Origin: Halodesulfurarchaeum sp. HSR-GB
Lineage (GTDB): Archaea; Halobacteriota; Halobacteria; Halobacteriales; Halobacteriaceae
NCBI RefSeq assembly: GCF_031432215.1
Contig: NZ_JAVKGN010000001.1
Location: 868,001 to 932,000, forward strand
Direction: 5' to 3'
DNA: 64,000 bases
The position numbers and the translations under genes are program-made. Position 1 is the stretch's first letter. Every line of letters begins with the position of its first letter. Below are positions 7,696 through 16,998 of this stretch, piece after piece. The notes beneath the pieces are model-generated. The model saw nothing but the letters and a program-made list of their open reading frames with translations, did not search any database and was not told the DNA's origin.

Positions 7696-9336
7696 TTAGT
7701 CGTCGTCCGTGCCGATGCCGTCACTCGGGTCGATCTGGGACCCGCGCTGGTCGATTTCCTTTTGCGTGAGGAAGACCGGCTTGACGTGACGGAAGGTCCG
7801 GATCGTCGCCCAGACCGCAAGCAGGAGGACGATCGCGAACGGCCCGCCGGTGAGCACGGAGGCGGTCTGCAACGCGTTCCCCCCACCGAAGACCAGGAGC
7901 AGCGCGGCGAGCAGTCCCATCGTCACACCCCAGATGGTGCGGTTGATGGTCGACGGCTTCTCCTTCCCGCCCGTGGTGAGCATGCCCAGCGCGAGCGTGG
8001 AGGAGTCAGCCGAGGTGACGAAGAACGTCGTCACGAGCAGCAGGAACGCGAGCATGAGGAACACGCCCAGCGCCCCTGGAAGCATCGCTTCGAACAGCGG
8101 GTATCCCAGTCCGTCGTACCCGATGTTGTTGTAGGTCTCGACGATCGGGGCCACGCCGTTGTTCTCCATCCAGATGGAGGAGCCGCCGAGCGCGGCGAAC
8201 CACGGGATCGTCACGCCCGTGGAGGCGATCACGCCAGTACCGACCATCTGTCGGACCGTCCGACCACGCGAAATGCGGGCGATGAACAGGCCGACGAACG
8301 GGGCCCACGCGAACCACCAGGCCCAGTAGAACACGGTCCAGGCAGCCGGGAACCCGGCCGGACTGAGGCCCGCGGAGTTCGTGAACGTACTAACTGCGAT
8401 GAAGTTGTTGACGTACTGACCGACTGCGTCGGCACCCAGATCGAGGATGTACGCGGTCGGGCCGAAGATGAAGGCCACCGCCATCAGGAAGAAGAACACC
8501 ACCATGTTGAAGTTCGAGACCCGCTTGATGCCCTTTTCGACCCCTAACGCAGCGGAGAGGGTGAAGGCCACGGTCAGGCCCGTAACCATCAGTATGGTGA
8601 GCATGTCCGTCGTCTGGATGCCGAAGATGTAGTTCAGGCCACCCAGGAACTGGCCACCGACGAACCCGAGCGAGGTCGCGATGCCACCGATGGTGGCGAA
8701 CACGCCCGTGATGTCGATGACTTTCGGCAGCCAGCCGTCGAGGTTGTCAGTGCCGAGGAACGGCGCGAGCACCGTCGAAACGCGGAGCGGTGCGCCGTAT
8801 CGGTAGGCGAAGAAGGCGATCGGCAGCGCCAGCAGCACGTAGAAGGACCACGCGGAGATCCCCCAGTGGAAGAACGTGTACGACACCGCGTCTACGGCGG
8901 CTGCAGGCGTGCCGGCTTCTGCAGTACCAGCGAGCGGGCTGTTCGCCGGCGGCGCGTAGAGCGTGTAGTGGGAGACGGCCTCCGCGGGCCCCCAGAACAC
9001 GATCCCCGCCGCGATGCCCGCCGAGTAGAGCATCGCGAAGTAGGACTTGAAGGAGTGTTCCGGGTCCTCGTCGGGCTTGCCGATCCGAATATTGCCCCAC
9101 GGGCCCAAGAGCAAGAAGAGCCCGAAGACCACCAGGAAGAAGCCAACCAGCAGGTAGGCCCATCCTAGGGACGAGGTCATCCAGCTAAACGCGTTGTTGA
9201 TGAAGTTTCTCGAAGCATCCGGCGAAAGCACTAACGCGACAATCGCCAGGAGGGATACTCCGAGGCCGATGCTGTACACCACCGGGTCGAGTTCGTCGAA
9301 GAACGTACCGATTGCACCCTTGTTTCCTGTACTCAT
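7696..9336 (-). CDS. BCCT-family transporter (glycine betaine/choline/carnitine type)
   Basis: A 546-aa carrier with about 12 hydrophobic segments. The BCCT signature is clear: the aromatic motif WAWWFAW at 338-344 followed by APFVGLFIARISRGRT, which in relatives forms the box that binds the trimethylammonium group. In the third membrane segment the glycine motif reads GIAAG (107-111) instead of the GMGIG of BetP. The short acidic C-tail has no long basic osmosensor helix. It likely imports a quaternary amine such as glycine betaine. It sits directly downstream of the corrinoid protein on the same strand, which suggests its substrate is catabolised and not only stored. Confidence 0.9.
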   Translation of the reverse strand: MSTGNKGAIGTFFDELDPVVYSIGLGVSLLAIVALVLSPDASRNFINNAFSWMTSSLGWAYLLVGFFLVVFGLFLLLGPWGNIRIGKPDEDPEHSFKSYFAMLYSAGIAAGIVFWGPAEAVSHYTLYAPPANSPLAGTAEAGTPAAAVDAVSYTFFHWGISAWSFYVLLALPIAFFAYRYGAPLRVSTVLAPFLGTDNLDGWLPKVIDITGVFATIGGIATSLGFVGGQFLGGLNYIFGIQTTDMLTILMVTGLTVAFTLSAALGVEKGIKRVSNFNMVVFFFLMAVAFIFGPTAYILDLGADAVGQYVNNFIAVSTFTNSAGLSPAGFPAAWTVFYWAWWFAWAPFVGLFIARISRGRTVRQMVGTGVIASTGVTIPWFAALGGSSIWMENNGVAPIVETYNNIGYDGLGYPLFEAMLPGALGVFLMLAFLLLVTTFFVTSADSSTLALGMLTTGGKEKPSTINRTIWGVTMGLLAALLLVFGGGNALQTASVLTGGPFAIVLLLAVWATIRTFRHVKPVFLTQKEIDQRGSQIDPSDGIGTDDD

Positions 9337-9372
9337 GTGTGTGTGTTATCGTTACCCATCCGTTGGTTGTGG

Positions 9373-9398
9373 GTCCGATACGCACTAACGATACGGAC
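9373..9398. promoter_or_regulatory. Candidate operator in the BCCT leader
   Basis: The arms GTCCG and CGGAC enclose two copies of CGATACG spaced 13 bp apart. The element lies just downstream of the TATA-like box at 9411-9420, near the expected transcription start, a usual place for archaeal repressors to bind. An ACGATACG copy also occurs in front of the mttB homologue (31786-31793). Confidence 0.3.
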
Positions 9399-9410
9399 GA
9401 GGGGTTATGA

Positions 9411-9420
9411 AATTATTTAT
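9411..9420 (-). promoter_or_regulatory. TATA-like box for the BCCT gene
   Basis: Read on the minus strand the box is ATAAATAATT, about 75-84 nt before the start codon. This implies a leader of about 50 nt, longer than most haloarchaeal transcripts, and leaves room for the candidate operator at 9373-9398. Confidence 0.4.
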
Positions 9421-9524
9421 TCCTTTTTCGTCATTATCGAACGCAGAAAGCTACCCCTACCCGTATTCGGGAAGTTTTGCCACTGACACGATATTAAAAG
9501 CTGCCGGTAAAACCAAGAACTGCG

Positions 9525-10199
9525 CTATTCCGCGAGCAGCGCAATCGCTTCCTGAACGGCCGCGTCGGCGTTGTCCGCATAGCCGTCAGCGCCGATCTCG
9601 TCCCGCCACTCCTCGGAGGTCGGCGCCCCGCCGACCATTACCTTCACGTCGTCGCGAAGGCCCTCCTCTTCGAGCAGTTCGACGACCTCTTCCTGGTGGT
9701 CCATGGTCATCGTCATCAGCGCGGACATGCCCAGAATGTCCGGGTCCTCCTCCCGGACGGCCTCGACGAAGTCCTCGTTCGGGATCTCGACGCCCAGGTC
9801 GATGACGTCGAACCCGTTTGCCTTCAGCATCGTGATCAGAATGTTCTTCCCGATGTTGTGGATGTCCTCGTCGACGGTTCCGATGACGACCTTGCCGGCC
9901 GTGTCCTCGTCGCCAAGGTCCATCTCGTCCAGCAGCGGCTCGACGAGTTCGACGCCGGCTTTCATGCAGTCCGCGGACATGGCGAGTTCGGGCAGGAAGA
10001 CTTCCCCGCGGCCGAACTTGTCACCGACGGTCCGAACGCCCTCGGTCAGGCCCTCCTGGAGGATGACGAGTGGATTGAGGTCCTTGTCGATGGCCTCCTG
10101 AGTGAGTTCTGCCGTCTTGTCCTCCTCGAGGTCGATGATCGCCTGCTGGATGTCCTCGATGATGGGGTCGAGATCGTCGGCTGAGTCCTCGTCTGTCAT
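9525..10199 (-). CDS. Corrinoid protein of the methylamine/betaine methyltransferase type (MttC/MtgC-like)
   Basis: A 224-aa two-domain methyl carrier. Residues 10-95 form the helical cap domain (B12-binding-2 type) with the LNPLVILQEGLTEG and FLPELAMSAD blocks. The C-terminal Rossmann domain carries GTVDEDIHNIGKNI, the DxHxxG motif whose His114 is the lower axial ligand of cobalt, followed by GFDVIDLGV and VMVGGAPTS. It would accept a methyl group from an MttB-type methyltransferase (30303) and hand it to the MtrH homologue (18949). A TATA-like box, read CTTTATTCTC on the minus strand, lies at 10231-10240. MtaC/MtbC-type partners are alternatives, but MttB is the only substrate methyltransferase of this class in the window. 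Confidence 0.92.
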   Translation of the reverse strand: MTDEDSADDLDPIIEDIQQAIIDLEEDKTAELTQEAIDKDLNPLVILQEGLTEGVRTVGDKFGRGEVFLPELAMSADCMKAGVELVEPLLDEMDLGDEDTAGKVVIGTVDEDIHNIGKNILITMLKANGFDVIDLGVEIPNEDFVEAVREEDPDILGMSALMTMTMDHQEEVVELLEEEGLRDDVKVMVGGAPTSEEWRDEIGADGYADNADAAVQEAIALLAE

Positions 10200-10404
10200 G
10201 TGAATCCCTAACTGAATAGCTCGCTGTTGTGAGAATAAAGGTTATGGAAATCTCCCCCAACCATTCCGAAACTGATGCTTCGAAAACCGCCAGTACCTCT
10301 ATTTTCAGGCCATTTCCGTGCCGAATCCGAGAAACCAAATCAAGAATTAACTAGTTCAATTCAGGTTGTAAAATGAACTTTCATTAGAAAAAACGGGTTT
10401 TCAA

Positions 10405-12174
10405 TTAGGCCCGGTTCACGGACGGGAGCAGTGCTCCGAGGTCGAGTGCGTCAAGCGTCTCCCGGGTTGGGACGCCGCGTTCGTCCCAGCCCCGCTGCTC
10501 GTAGTAGGCACTTCGCATCGCTTCGAACTCCGGCTGGGAGATCTGCTCTCCGGCCCCCGGGCCGTCGGTGATCGGCTCTTCGAGTACCGGCGGGAGCGTG
10601 TCGTCGTCCCGGTCGAAGCCCTCCCGGACGTTGAACAGGCGAGTCAACGTCCAGATGCGGGTCCCGGCCCGTCTGAGCGCTGTGGGAGTGAGCTCCAGGC
10701 CGACCGCCGCGAGCCACTCCGCCCCGAAATCCGTGGTGTACAGCGTCTCGGTGAAGTCATCGGCGATCAGGCTCCAGAGCAGTGAGCGGTAGTCCTGTTC
10801 GGCGATGACTTCCCGGGCCCGCCGAGTCGGCTCGTCGAGGTCCGGCTCGAAGACGGCCGTCTCGATGGGTCGGGCCCGGCGGTGGCAGGCTCCCCGGTCA
10901 CTGGTTGCGTAGGCCAGCGCCATGCTCGGTGCCCGTCGGGGGTCATAGGACGGCAGTTCCATCCCCTTGACCGTCGGGATCAGATCCTCGCCGCCGTAGG
11001 CCGCGGCGGCGGCGTCGATGCCGTCTGCCAGGGTGGCACCAAGCTCCGTCTCCCGGGCCGCGATCGCCTCGGCGAGTTCGATGGCGGATTCGATATCTCC
11101 GAACTCGCCCGCATAGTCGATCACGCCTTCCTCGCCGGCCCGGATGGCCCAGGCGATGGCGTTTCCCACGCCGATGATGTCCACCCCGAGGCGGTCACAC
11201 GTCAGTCCGAGGGTCGCCACGTCTTCGAAGTCATCAATTCCGAGTCCCGCGCCCAATGTCATCTGCGTGCCCCCGCGTGGGGTACTTTCGCCCTCTTCGA
11301 ACGAGACCGTGAACCCGCCGGGAATCGCTTCCCCCTCGTGTTCGCGCTCGTAGTCCGTCGCCTCCACGGCCTCGATGCCGATTTCGTCTGTGCCCTCGAA
11401 GGTGCTCTCCTGCCAGCCGCGGGTCGAGAGGGCCCCGATCTCGTCGGCGAAGTCCACGGACTCCACCGTCTCGCTGGCCCGGTGCCAGTCGTCGGTCGGC
11501 CCGTCGCCGAACCGTTCCTCGTACTCGGTCCGGAGGTCGTCCAGTCCGGAGACTGGCTCGTCGGCCGCGATCACGGCCTTGAGCCGTTTCGATCCCATGA
11601 CGGCCCCTGCACCGCCCCGGCCGGCGTGGTGATCGCCGCCGTCGGAGGCGATTGTCGCGTAGACCACCTCGTTCTCCCCGGCTGGGCCCGTGCAGGCGAC
11701 CGCCGCGTCGGAGTGGGTGGCACAGGCGGCTTCCACGCCCTCGCCCCATGCCGTGGCCGGTTCGATGGACACGTTCCCGTCGGAGACGACCAGGGAAACC
11801 GGCTCTGGCGCCTGGCCAGTCACGATGATCCCCATCGTCTCGCCGAGGCTGCCGGCCAATCTGGCGGCAAAATCACCGCCGCTGTAGGAGTCCAGAAAGG
11901 TCCCGGTCAGCGGCGACTTGGTGATCGCCGCGTAGCGTGGCTCCCCCGGGATCAGTCCCGAGAGGGGGCCGACCATGAACAGCAGCGCGTTCCCCGGGGC
12001 GAGCGGGTCGACGCCGGGGTCGGTTACTTCGTGGAGGTATCTCGCGCCCAGGCCTTTCCCGCCGATGTACTGCCGGCGCCACTGCTCGGGGATCGGCTCC
12101 CGGCGCACGTTCCCGTCGGTCAGGTCAACTCGAAGGATGGCCGTTCGACGGGGCGGGGCTCTCTCCGTCGTCAC
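10405..12174 (-). CDS. Aldehyde ferredoxin oxidoreductase family protein lacking the [4Fe-4S] cysteines
   Basis: A 589-aa AOR-family protein from a GTG start at 12174 (VTTERAPPRRTAILRVDLTDG). The 88 in-frame residues upstream have no family look. Bis-pterin-binding features are present: GGKGLGARYL, RYAAITKSPLTG, ACTGPAGEN, the GRGGAGAVMGSKRLKAV stretch, CDRLGVDII and DRGACH. Where typical AORs have CxxCxxxC, this protein reads IPGGFTVSFEE, and the distal LC(L/K)F cysteine is replaced in SLIADDF. All four ligands of the [4Fe-4S] cluster are therefore missing. It may use another electron acceptor or have lost redox activity. It sits just upstream of the corrinoid-protein gene on the same strand, with a 205-bp gap. 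Confidence 0.8.
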   Translation of the reverse strand: MTTERAPPRRTAILRVDLTDGNVRREPIPEQWRRQYIGGKGLGARYLHEVTDPGVDPLAPGNALLFMVGPLSGLIPGEPRYAAITKSPLTGTFLDSYSGGDFAARLAGSLGETMGIIVTGQAPEPVSLVVSDGNVSIEPATAWGEGVEAACATHSDAAVACTGPAGENEVVYATIASDGGDHHAGRGGAGAVMGSKRLKAVIAADEPVSGLDDLRTEYEERFGDGPTDDWHRASETVESVDFADEIGALSTRGWQESTFEGTDEIGIEAVEATDYEREHEGEAIPGGFTVSFEEGESTPRGGTQMTLGAGLGIDDFEDVATLGLTCDRLGVDIIGVGNAIAWAIRAGEEGVIDYAGEFGDIESAIELAEAIAARETELGATLADGIDAAAAAYGGEDLIPTVKGMELPSYDPRRAPSMALAYATSDRGACHRRARPIETAVFEPDLDEPTRRAREVIAEQDYRSLLWSLIADDFTETLYTTDFGAEWLAAVGLELTPTALRRAGTRIWTLTRLFNVREGFDRDDDTLPPVLEEPITDGPGAGEQISQPEFEAMRSAYYEQRGWDERGVPTRETLDALDLGALLPSVNRA

Positions 12175-12579
12175 GCCTGTCGATAACAGAGTCGGGTTCA
12201 GAAGTCCACCGGTTTCGGCCAGTCCCGCGGCATCGCCGGTCGCTGGAACCGATAGTTTTTTGCTGATGGCCTTTTCTCGTCTTTTGATATGTTGGGCCGA
12301 TTTCCCGTTCCCATCTCGGTTGGCGGACGGCGGCCGAATCGGCTCGTCGGCACGACTACCGCGGACCTGTAGTACTGGTGACCTATTCGCCCCTCCGCAG
12401 TCATGCGGTTTTCCATAGCGTGAAACGCCGACCGCCATTTGATGGCATCGATATTTTATACATGGTTTTTCATCGACTTCGTTAGTTATATGTGCTAAGT
12501 CTGCTAGAAGAACTGTTGTGGGGCCGGTTCACACCCTCGCGAAGCGCGGATCGAACGTGGACACCCCGAGGTACAATAA
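12175..12579. other. Divergent intergenic region between the AOR homologue and the dehydrogenase gene
   Basis: About 400 bp without a convincing gene. AT-rich boxes at 12449-12460 (GATATTTTATA type) and 12483-12491 (TAGTTATAT type) are possible promoter elements for the plus-strand dehydrogenase gene, implying a leader of 60-100 nt. On the minus strand the reading frame of the AOR homologue stays open to 12438, so a longer AOR start cannot be fully excluded. Confidence 0.4.
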
Positions 12580-15120
12580 ATGAGTTCGAACAACCTACCC
12601 GACAGCGCCGGTACGGTAATTATCGGCGCCGGTATTGTGGGGAACAGTCTCGCATACCATCTCGCAGACCAGGGCGTTGAAGATATCCTCCTCGTCGACA
12701 AGGGACCCCTCCCGGACCCCGGCGGATCGACGGGTCACGCGTCGAACTTCCTGATGCCGGTCGAGCACTCCAAGGAGATGACCGAACTCTCCTATGACTC
12801 GATCGAGCAGTACAAGGAAGCCGGCGTGTTCACCCGCTCCGGTGGGCTCGAAGTCGCTCGCTCCGAGGAGCAGATGGAGGAGAACAAGCGACGAGTGCAG
12901 TCCGCGAAGGCCTACGGCGCCAGTGCCGAGGTCATCGACGCCGAGGAAGTCAAGGAGATGGTGCCCTACATCAACGAGGACATTATCAAGGGCGCCATGT
13001 ACTGTGAGGACGCCGGTGTGTGTGACTCCCTCCAGTTCGGCGAGATCTGCCGCGAGCGCGCCAAGGACATGGGTGCGCTGACGGTCTCCCCGAACACGGA
13101 GGTCACGGACATCTTCACAGAGGGCGACACCGTCACCGGGATCGAGACCGACCGCGGTGACGTCGAAGTCGAGGATACCCTCATCATCGCCGCCGGTCTC
13201 TGGAGCCCGAAGCTGGCCGAGATGGCCGGCACGCGCATCCCGCTGAAGCCGGCCGTCCACCAGATGATCTCCGTCGGCCCCATCAAGCAGTTCGAAGAGC
13301 GGGGCGTCGAGGGCATCGAGGACCCGATCGTTCGGGACATGGACCACCGCGAATACGAGCGCCAGCACGGCAGCGAGATCGAGGTCGGTTCCTACTCCCA
13401 CCGCCCGATGCTGTGGGACATCGAAGACGTGCCCTCCATCGACGAGGCACCGCTCTCCCCGACCCAGCCGCCGCTGACTGACGAAGCCTTCGAGGCGTCC
13501 ATGGAGCACGCCCTCGAGCTTATGCCCGAGATCCTGGACGACCCCGACGCGGGGATCCGTCACTCGATCGACGGCCTGCTCTCGATGACCGCCGACGGTG
13601 GCCCCGTCGTCGGTCCGGTCAAGGACCTCGACAACCTGTGGTCCGTGGCCGCCATCTGGATCAAGGAGGCCCCCGCCATCGCGAAGGAAGTCGCCCGCTG
13701 GATGACCGAAGGCTACGGTGCCATCGACACGGACCTCGAAGGCATCAACATCGCCCGCTACGACGAGTACGGGCGGGCCGAGCGCTACGTCGAAGAGCGC
13801 TCCAAGGAAGGCTTCCGCAAGATCTACGGCACGGTTCACCCCAAAGAGCAGTGGATGTCCTCCCGTCCGCTCCGGACGACGGGCTTCCACGACCGCCTGG
13901 AGGAGCACGAGGCCGAGTTCTGGGAATCCGCCGGCTGGGAACGGCCGCGCTGGTTCCGTGAGAACGCGGACCTCCTGCAGGAGTACCAGGAAACCATCAG
14001 CGAGTTCCAGCGTCCCAACGAGTGGGACCGGCGCTGGTGGTCCCCGATCATCCTGGCCGAGCACCTGCACATGCGTGACAACGTCGGCCTGATCGGCGAC
14101 ATGGGCTTCGGTATCTACGAGTTGCAGGGCCCCGATGCCCTGGAGATGGCCGAGAAGCTCACCGTCGGCCGCATGGATGTCGACGTGGGCAGCCTGGTCT
14201 ACACCCCGGTGCTCGACGAGGACGCCGGCTTCCGTGCTGACCTGACTGTCGTGCGTCTCGGCGAGAACAAGTTCCGCTTTGTCACTGGTGGCGGCGACGC
14301 CGGCCACGACAAGCAGTGGATCCGCCAGCACATGGAGGACGACATGGATGTCGAGCTCGTCAGCAAGAGCTCCGCTCTGGGCACGATGGGTGTCTGGGGT
14401 CCGAACGCCCGGAAGGTCATGCAGGAGGTCACCGAGGAGGACATGTCCGACGAGGCCTTCCCGGCCTACACGGCCCAGGAAGTCCACATCGGTGACGTCG
14501 AGGCCTTCGCGATGCGTATCTCCTATGTCGGCGAACTCGGCTGGGAGATCTACGCCCCGATGGAGCAGACCGGTCGCCTCTGGGACACCATCTACGAGGC
14601 CGGTCAGGAGTACGACCTCCGTCCGGTCGGGACGGGTGTCTACGGCTCCACCGGTCGCATGGAGAAGGGCTACCGCCTGATCGGTGCCGAACTCGAGCAC
14701 GACTACAACCCGGTCGAGGCTGGCCTGGACTTCCACGGTGTCAAGGACGCCGACTTCATCGGCAAGGACGCCTACGTGGAAGCAGTCGAGAGCGAGCCCG
14801 CCGCGAAGCTCTGCACCCTGGCCGTGACCGACCACGCCCCGAACGGTGGCGAGGAGCGCTACCCGCTCGGCGGCGAGCCGGTCAAGGACCTCGACGGCAA
14901 CGTGCTTATCGACGACGAGGGCCGCCGCTCGTACACCACGAGCGCCGCGACGGGCCCCTCGGTCGGCAAGCACATCATGCTGGCATACATCCCGACGGAT
15001 ATCGCAGAGGAAGGCAAGGAGCTGCAGGTCGAGTACTTCGGCGAGGACTACCCGGTCGAGATCGTTCGCGTCGGCAGCAAGCCGCTCTTTGACCCGAGCA
15101 ACGAACGGATCCTGAGCTAA
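12580..15120 (+). CDS. Dimethylglycine/sarcosine dehydrogenase-like flavoprotein with folate-binding GcvT domain
   Basis: An 846-aa fusion. Residues 10 to about 400 are a DAO-type FAD domain: TVIIGAGIVGNSLAYHL (dinucleotide fold) and GSTGHAS, where His53 matches the residue that carries covalent FAD in dimethylglycine oxidase and dehydrogenase. The C-terminal half is a GcvT/aminomethyltransferase-type domain (about residues 430-846) that in relatives binds tetrahydrofolate and captures the released methyl as 5,10-methylene-THF. The genes for ETF beta and alpha follow at 70 bp, so electrons probably go to ETF and not to oxygen. Dimethylglycine or sarcosine, the products of betaine demethylation, are the likely substrates. 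Confidence 0.88.
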   Translation: MSSNNLPDSAGTVIIGAGIVGNSLAYHLADQGVEDILLVDKGPLPDPGGSTGHASNFLMPVEHSKEMTELSYDSIEQYKEAGVFTRSGGLEVARSEEQMEENKRRVQSAKAYGASAEVIDAEEVKEMVPYINEDIIKGAMYCEDAGVCDSLQFGEICRERAKDMGALTVSPNTEVTDIFTEGDTVTGIETDRGDVEVEDTLIIAAGLWSPKLAEMAGTRIPLKPAVHQMISVGPIKQFEERGVEGIEDPIVRDMDHREYERQHGSEIEVGSYSHRPMLWDIEDVPSIDEAPLSPTQPPLTDEAFEASMEHALELMPEILDDPDAGIRHSIDGLLSMTADGGPVVGPVKDLDNLWSVAAIWIKEAPAIAKEVARWMTEGYGAIDTDLEGINIARYDEYGRAERYVEERSKEGFRKIYGTVHPKEQWMSSRPLRTTGFHDRLEEHEAEFWESAGWERPRWFRENADLLQEYQETISEFQRPNEWDRRWWSPIILAEHLHMRDNVGLIGDMGFGIYELQGPDALEMAEKLTVGRMDVDVGSLVYTPVLDEDAGFRADLTVVRLGENKFRFVTGGGDAGHDKQWIRQHMEDDMDVELVSKSSALGTMGVWGPNARKVMQEVTEEDMSDEAFPAYTAQEVHIGDVEAFAMRISYVGELGWEIYAPMEQTGRLWDTIYEAGQEYDLRPVGTGVYGSTGRMEKGYRLIGAELEHDYNPVEAGLDFHGVKDADFIGKDAYVEAVESEPAAKLCTLAVTDHAPNGGEERYPLGGEPVKDLDGNVLIDDEGRRSYTTSAATGPSVGKHIMLAYIPTDIAEEGKELQVEYFGEDYPVEIVRVGSKPLFDPSNERILS

Positions 15121-15190
15121 ACGGACTGGGACCGGTCAGTCCGCTCGGGGTCTGGGACTTCGCCGGTCAAATTAGACACTTATCATAATC

Positions 15191-15946
15191 ATGGAAACAT
15201 TAGCCTGTATCAAACGCGTCGCTGACACCGGGGCGGAGATCGTACTGACGGATGACAAGCAGTCGGTGGACGCCTCCGCCGTGGGGTACACGATGGGTCC
15301 CCACGAGGAGTGTGCCATCGAAGCGGCTGTCCAGGTCGTCGAGGAGGAGGGTGGCGAATCCACCGTCCTGAGTCTCGGCCCCGAGGACACGGAAGACCAG
15401 CTTTACGAAGGAATCGGTCGCGGTGCCGACAACGGCGTCCTCCTGGAGACGGCGGGCGGCGACTGGGGGCCGGAGTCCACGGCGACGGCCATCGCCGACG
15501 CCATCGAGGGTGACCTCGCGGACTTCGACCTCCTCTTCTTCGGCAACGAATCGGGCGACAACGCGAACTACCAGGTCGGTATTCGCGTGGCCCACGAACT
15601 CGATCTGCCGGTCGTCACCGGTGCGAAGGACCTCGAGATCGACGGTGACACGGCGATCGTCAAGCGTGACGTCCCCGGCGGCTCGGAGGTCTTCGAGGTC
15701 GAGACTCCGGCCGTCGTGACCGTCAAGGAGGGCCTGAACACGCCGCGCTACCCGTCGATGCGGAGCCGGATGCAGGCCAAAAAGCAGGAGATCCAGACGA
15801 TCGACCCCACGGAGACCGACGACCGGCTCCAGATGGTCGAACTGGAGACTCCGGAAGCCGAGGACAGCGAGGCAGAAGTCCTCGGCGAGGGCCCGGAAGC
15901 GGTCGACGAAGCGGTCGAAGTCATGGAAGAACTGGAGGTGCTCTAA
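15191..15946 (+). CDS. etfB: Electron transfer flavoprotein, beta subunit
   Basis: A 251-aa EtfB/FixA-family protein. It begins METLACIKRVADTGAEI and contains the ETF-beta blocks VLSLGPEDTEDQLYEGIGRGAD, FFGNESGDNANYQVG and the RYPSMRSRMQAKK segment near residue 195. The C-terminus is a long acidic tail. The stop codon is directly followed by the etfA start codon at 15947, so the two subunits are translationally coupled. Its place behind the dehydrogenase gene makes it the likely first electron acceptor of that enzyme. No ETF:quinone oxidoreductase gene lies in the window, so the onward route to the membrane is not shown here. Confidence 0.93.
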   Translation: METLACIKRVADTGAEIVLTDDKQSVDASAVGYTMGPHEECAIEAAVQVVEEEGGESTVLSLGPEDTEDQLYEGIGRGADNGVLLETAGGDWGPESTATAIADAIEGDLADFDLLFFGNESGDNANYQVGIRVAHELDLPVVTGAKDLEIDGDTAIVKRDVPGGSEVFEVETPAVVTVKEGLNTPRYPSMRSRMQAKKQEIQTIDPTETDDRLQMVELETPEAEDSEAEVLGEGPEAVDEAVEVMEELEVL

Positions 15947-16912
15947 ATGGTACTGACACTCATCGAACACGCCGACGGCGAGATCGACGAGACGTCCCTG
16001 GAGATGCTTACCCTCGCCCGGGACCTGGCCGAGCAGGTCGGCGAGGACGTGACTGCGGCGATGTTCGGCGGCGAGGATCTGGCTGCCGATCTCGGCGAGT
16101 ACGGCGTCGACACCGCCTACGTCTGTACGGGCGATCTCGCGGAGACCTACGCCCCCGAGGCCCGCGCCGAAGCCCTCGGTGCGCTCTGTGACGATCTCGA
16201 ACCCGCCGCCGTCTTCGGCGGCGGCACGGACACCGCAAACGAGGTCCTGGCCCACCTCGGGGCCAAGCGGGACCTCCCGATGTCCGCCAACACGACGGAG
16301 ATCGAGACGGACGGCGAGACCTGCGAGATCGAGCGCCACCGCTGGGGTGGCAGCCTCATCGAGCACGCCACGATGGAAGGCGAGACGAAGCTGTTCACCA
16401 CGCCCGACCACGAACTCCCGATCGAGGCCGTCGGCGACGGCGAGGCCGCCGTCGAGACCCTCGAGCCCGAACTCAGCGAGGGTGCCTGGGAGGTCCAGGT
16501 CGACCGCTTCGAGGAGTCGGACCTGGAGGGTGTTCCGCTCCCCGAGGCCCGCATCGTCGTCGGTGGCGGTCGCGGTGTCGGTGGCGAGGAGGACTTCGAA
16601 CAGCTCGAAGAACTGGCTGACCTGTTCGACAACGCCACGGTCGGCGCGACCCGGATCGCCGTCGACGAAGGGTGGCGGCCGCACAACGACCAGATCGGCC
16701 AGACCGGGCAGAAGATCGCGCCCGAACTGTACATCGCCGCCGGCATCAGTGGGGCCGTCCAGCACTGGGTCGGCGCCAAAGGGTCGGAGAACGTCCTCGC
16801 GATCAACACCGATCCCGAGGCCGCGATCATGTACAAGGGCGATTACGCGATCGTCGGCGACCTCCACGAGGTCGTCCCCGAGCTGATCGACGCCGTCGAA
16901 GCCGCGAAGTAA
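15947..16912 (+). CDS. etfA: Electron transfer flavoprotein, alpha subunit
   Basis: A 321-aa EtfA/FixB-family protein. The C-terminal FAD-binding domain is complete: IVVGGGRGVGG, ATRIAVDEGW, QIGQTGQKIAPELYIAAGISGA and the INTDPEA segment. The N-terminal domain (residues 1-190) matches the structural half shared with EtfB. The gene follows etfB without a gap and ends before a T-rich tract at 16926-16938. It has no extra iron-sulfur domain of the kind seen in some bifurcating ETFs, which argues for simple electron carriage from the flavoprotein dehydrogenase. Confidence 0.94.
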   Translation: MVLTLIEHADGEIDETSLEMLTLARDLAEQVGEDVTAAMFGGEDLAADLGEYGVDTAYVCTGDLAETYAPEARAEALGALCDDLEPAAVFGGGTDTANEVLAHLGAKRDLPMSANTTEIETDGETCEIERHRWGGSLIEHATMEGETKLFTTPDHELPIEAVGDGEAAVETLEPELSEGAWEVQVDRFEESDLEGVPLPEARIVVGGGRGVGGEEDFEQLEELADLFDNATVGATRIAVDEGWRPHNDQIGQTGQKIAPELYIAAGISGAVQHWVGAKGSENVLAINTDPEAAIMYKGDYAIVGDLHEVVPELIDAVEAAK

Positions 16913-16925
16913 CGTCGCCGCTCGA

Positions 16926-16938
16926 TTTTCTTTTTTTT
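16926..16938 (+). terminator. Poly-T terminator after etfA
   Basis: An almost uninterrupted T run (TTTTC followed by eight T) lies 14 nt after the etfA stop. Archaeal transcription usually ends at such tracts. The next gene (folD) is convergent. Confidence 0.6.
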
Positions 16939-16998
16939 GTTCGATAGCGACCGCTGTCGCTCGTTCGGGGCAAAAAATACGGAAAAACTGAACCCGGT

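Noticed and set aside
12595-14973. A 792-codon open frame on the minus strand opposite the dimethylglycine dehydrogenase-like gene
   Set aside because: It is the antisense shadow of a GC-rich gene; the translation has no family motif and the plus-strand protein is clearly real.
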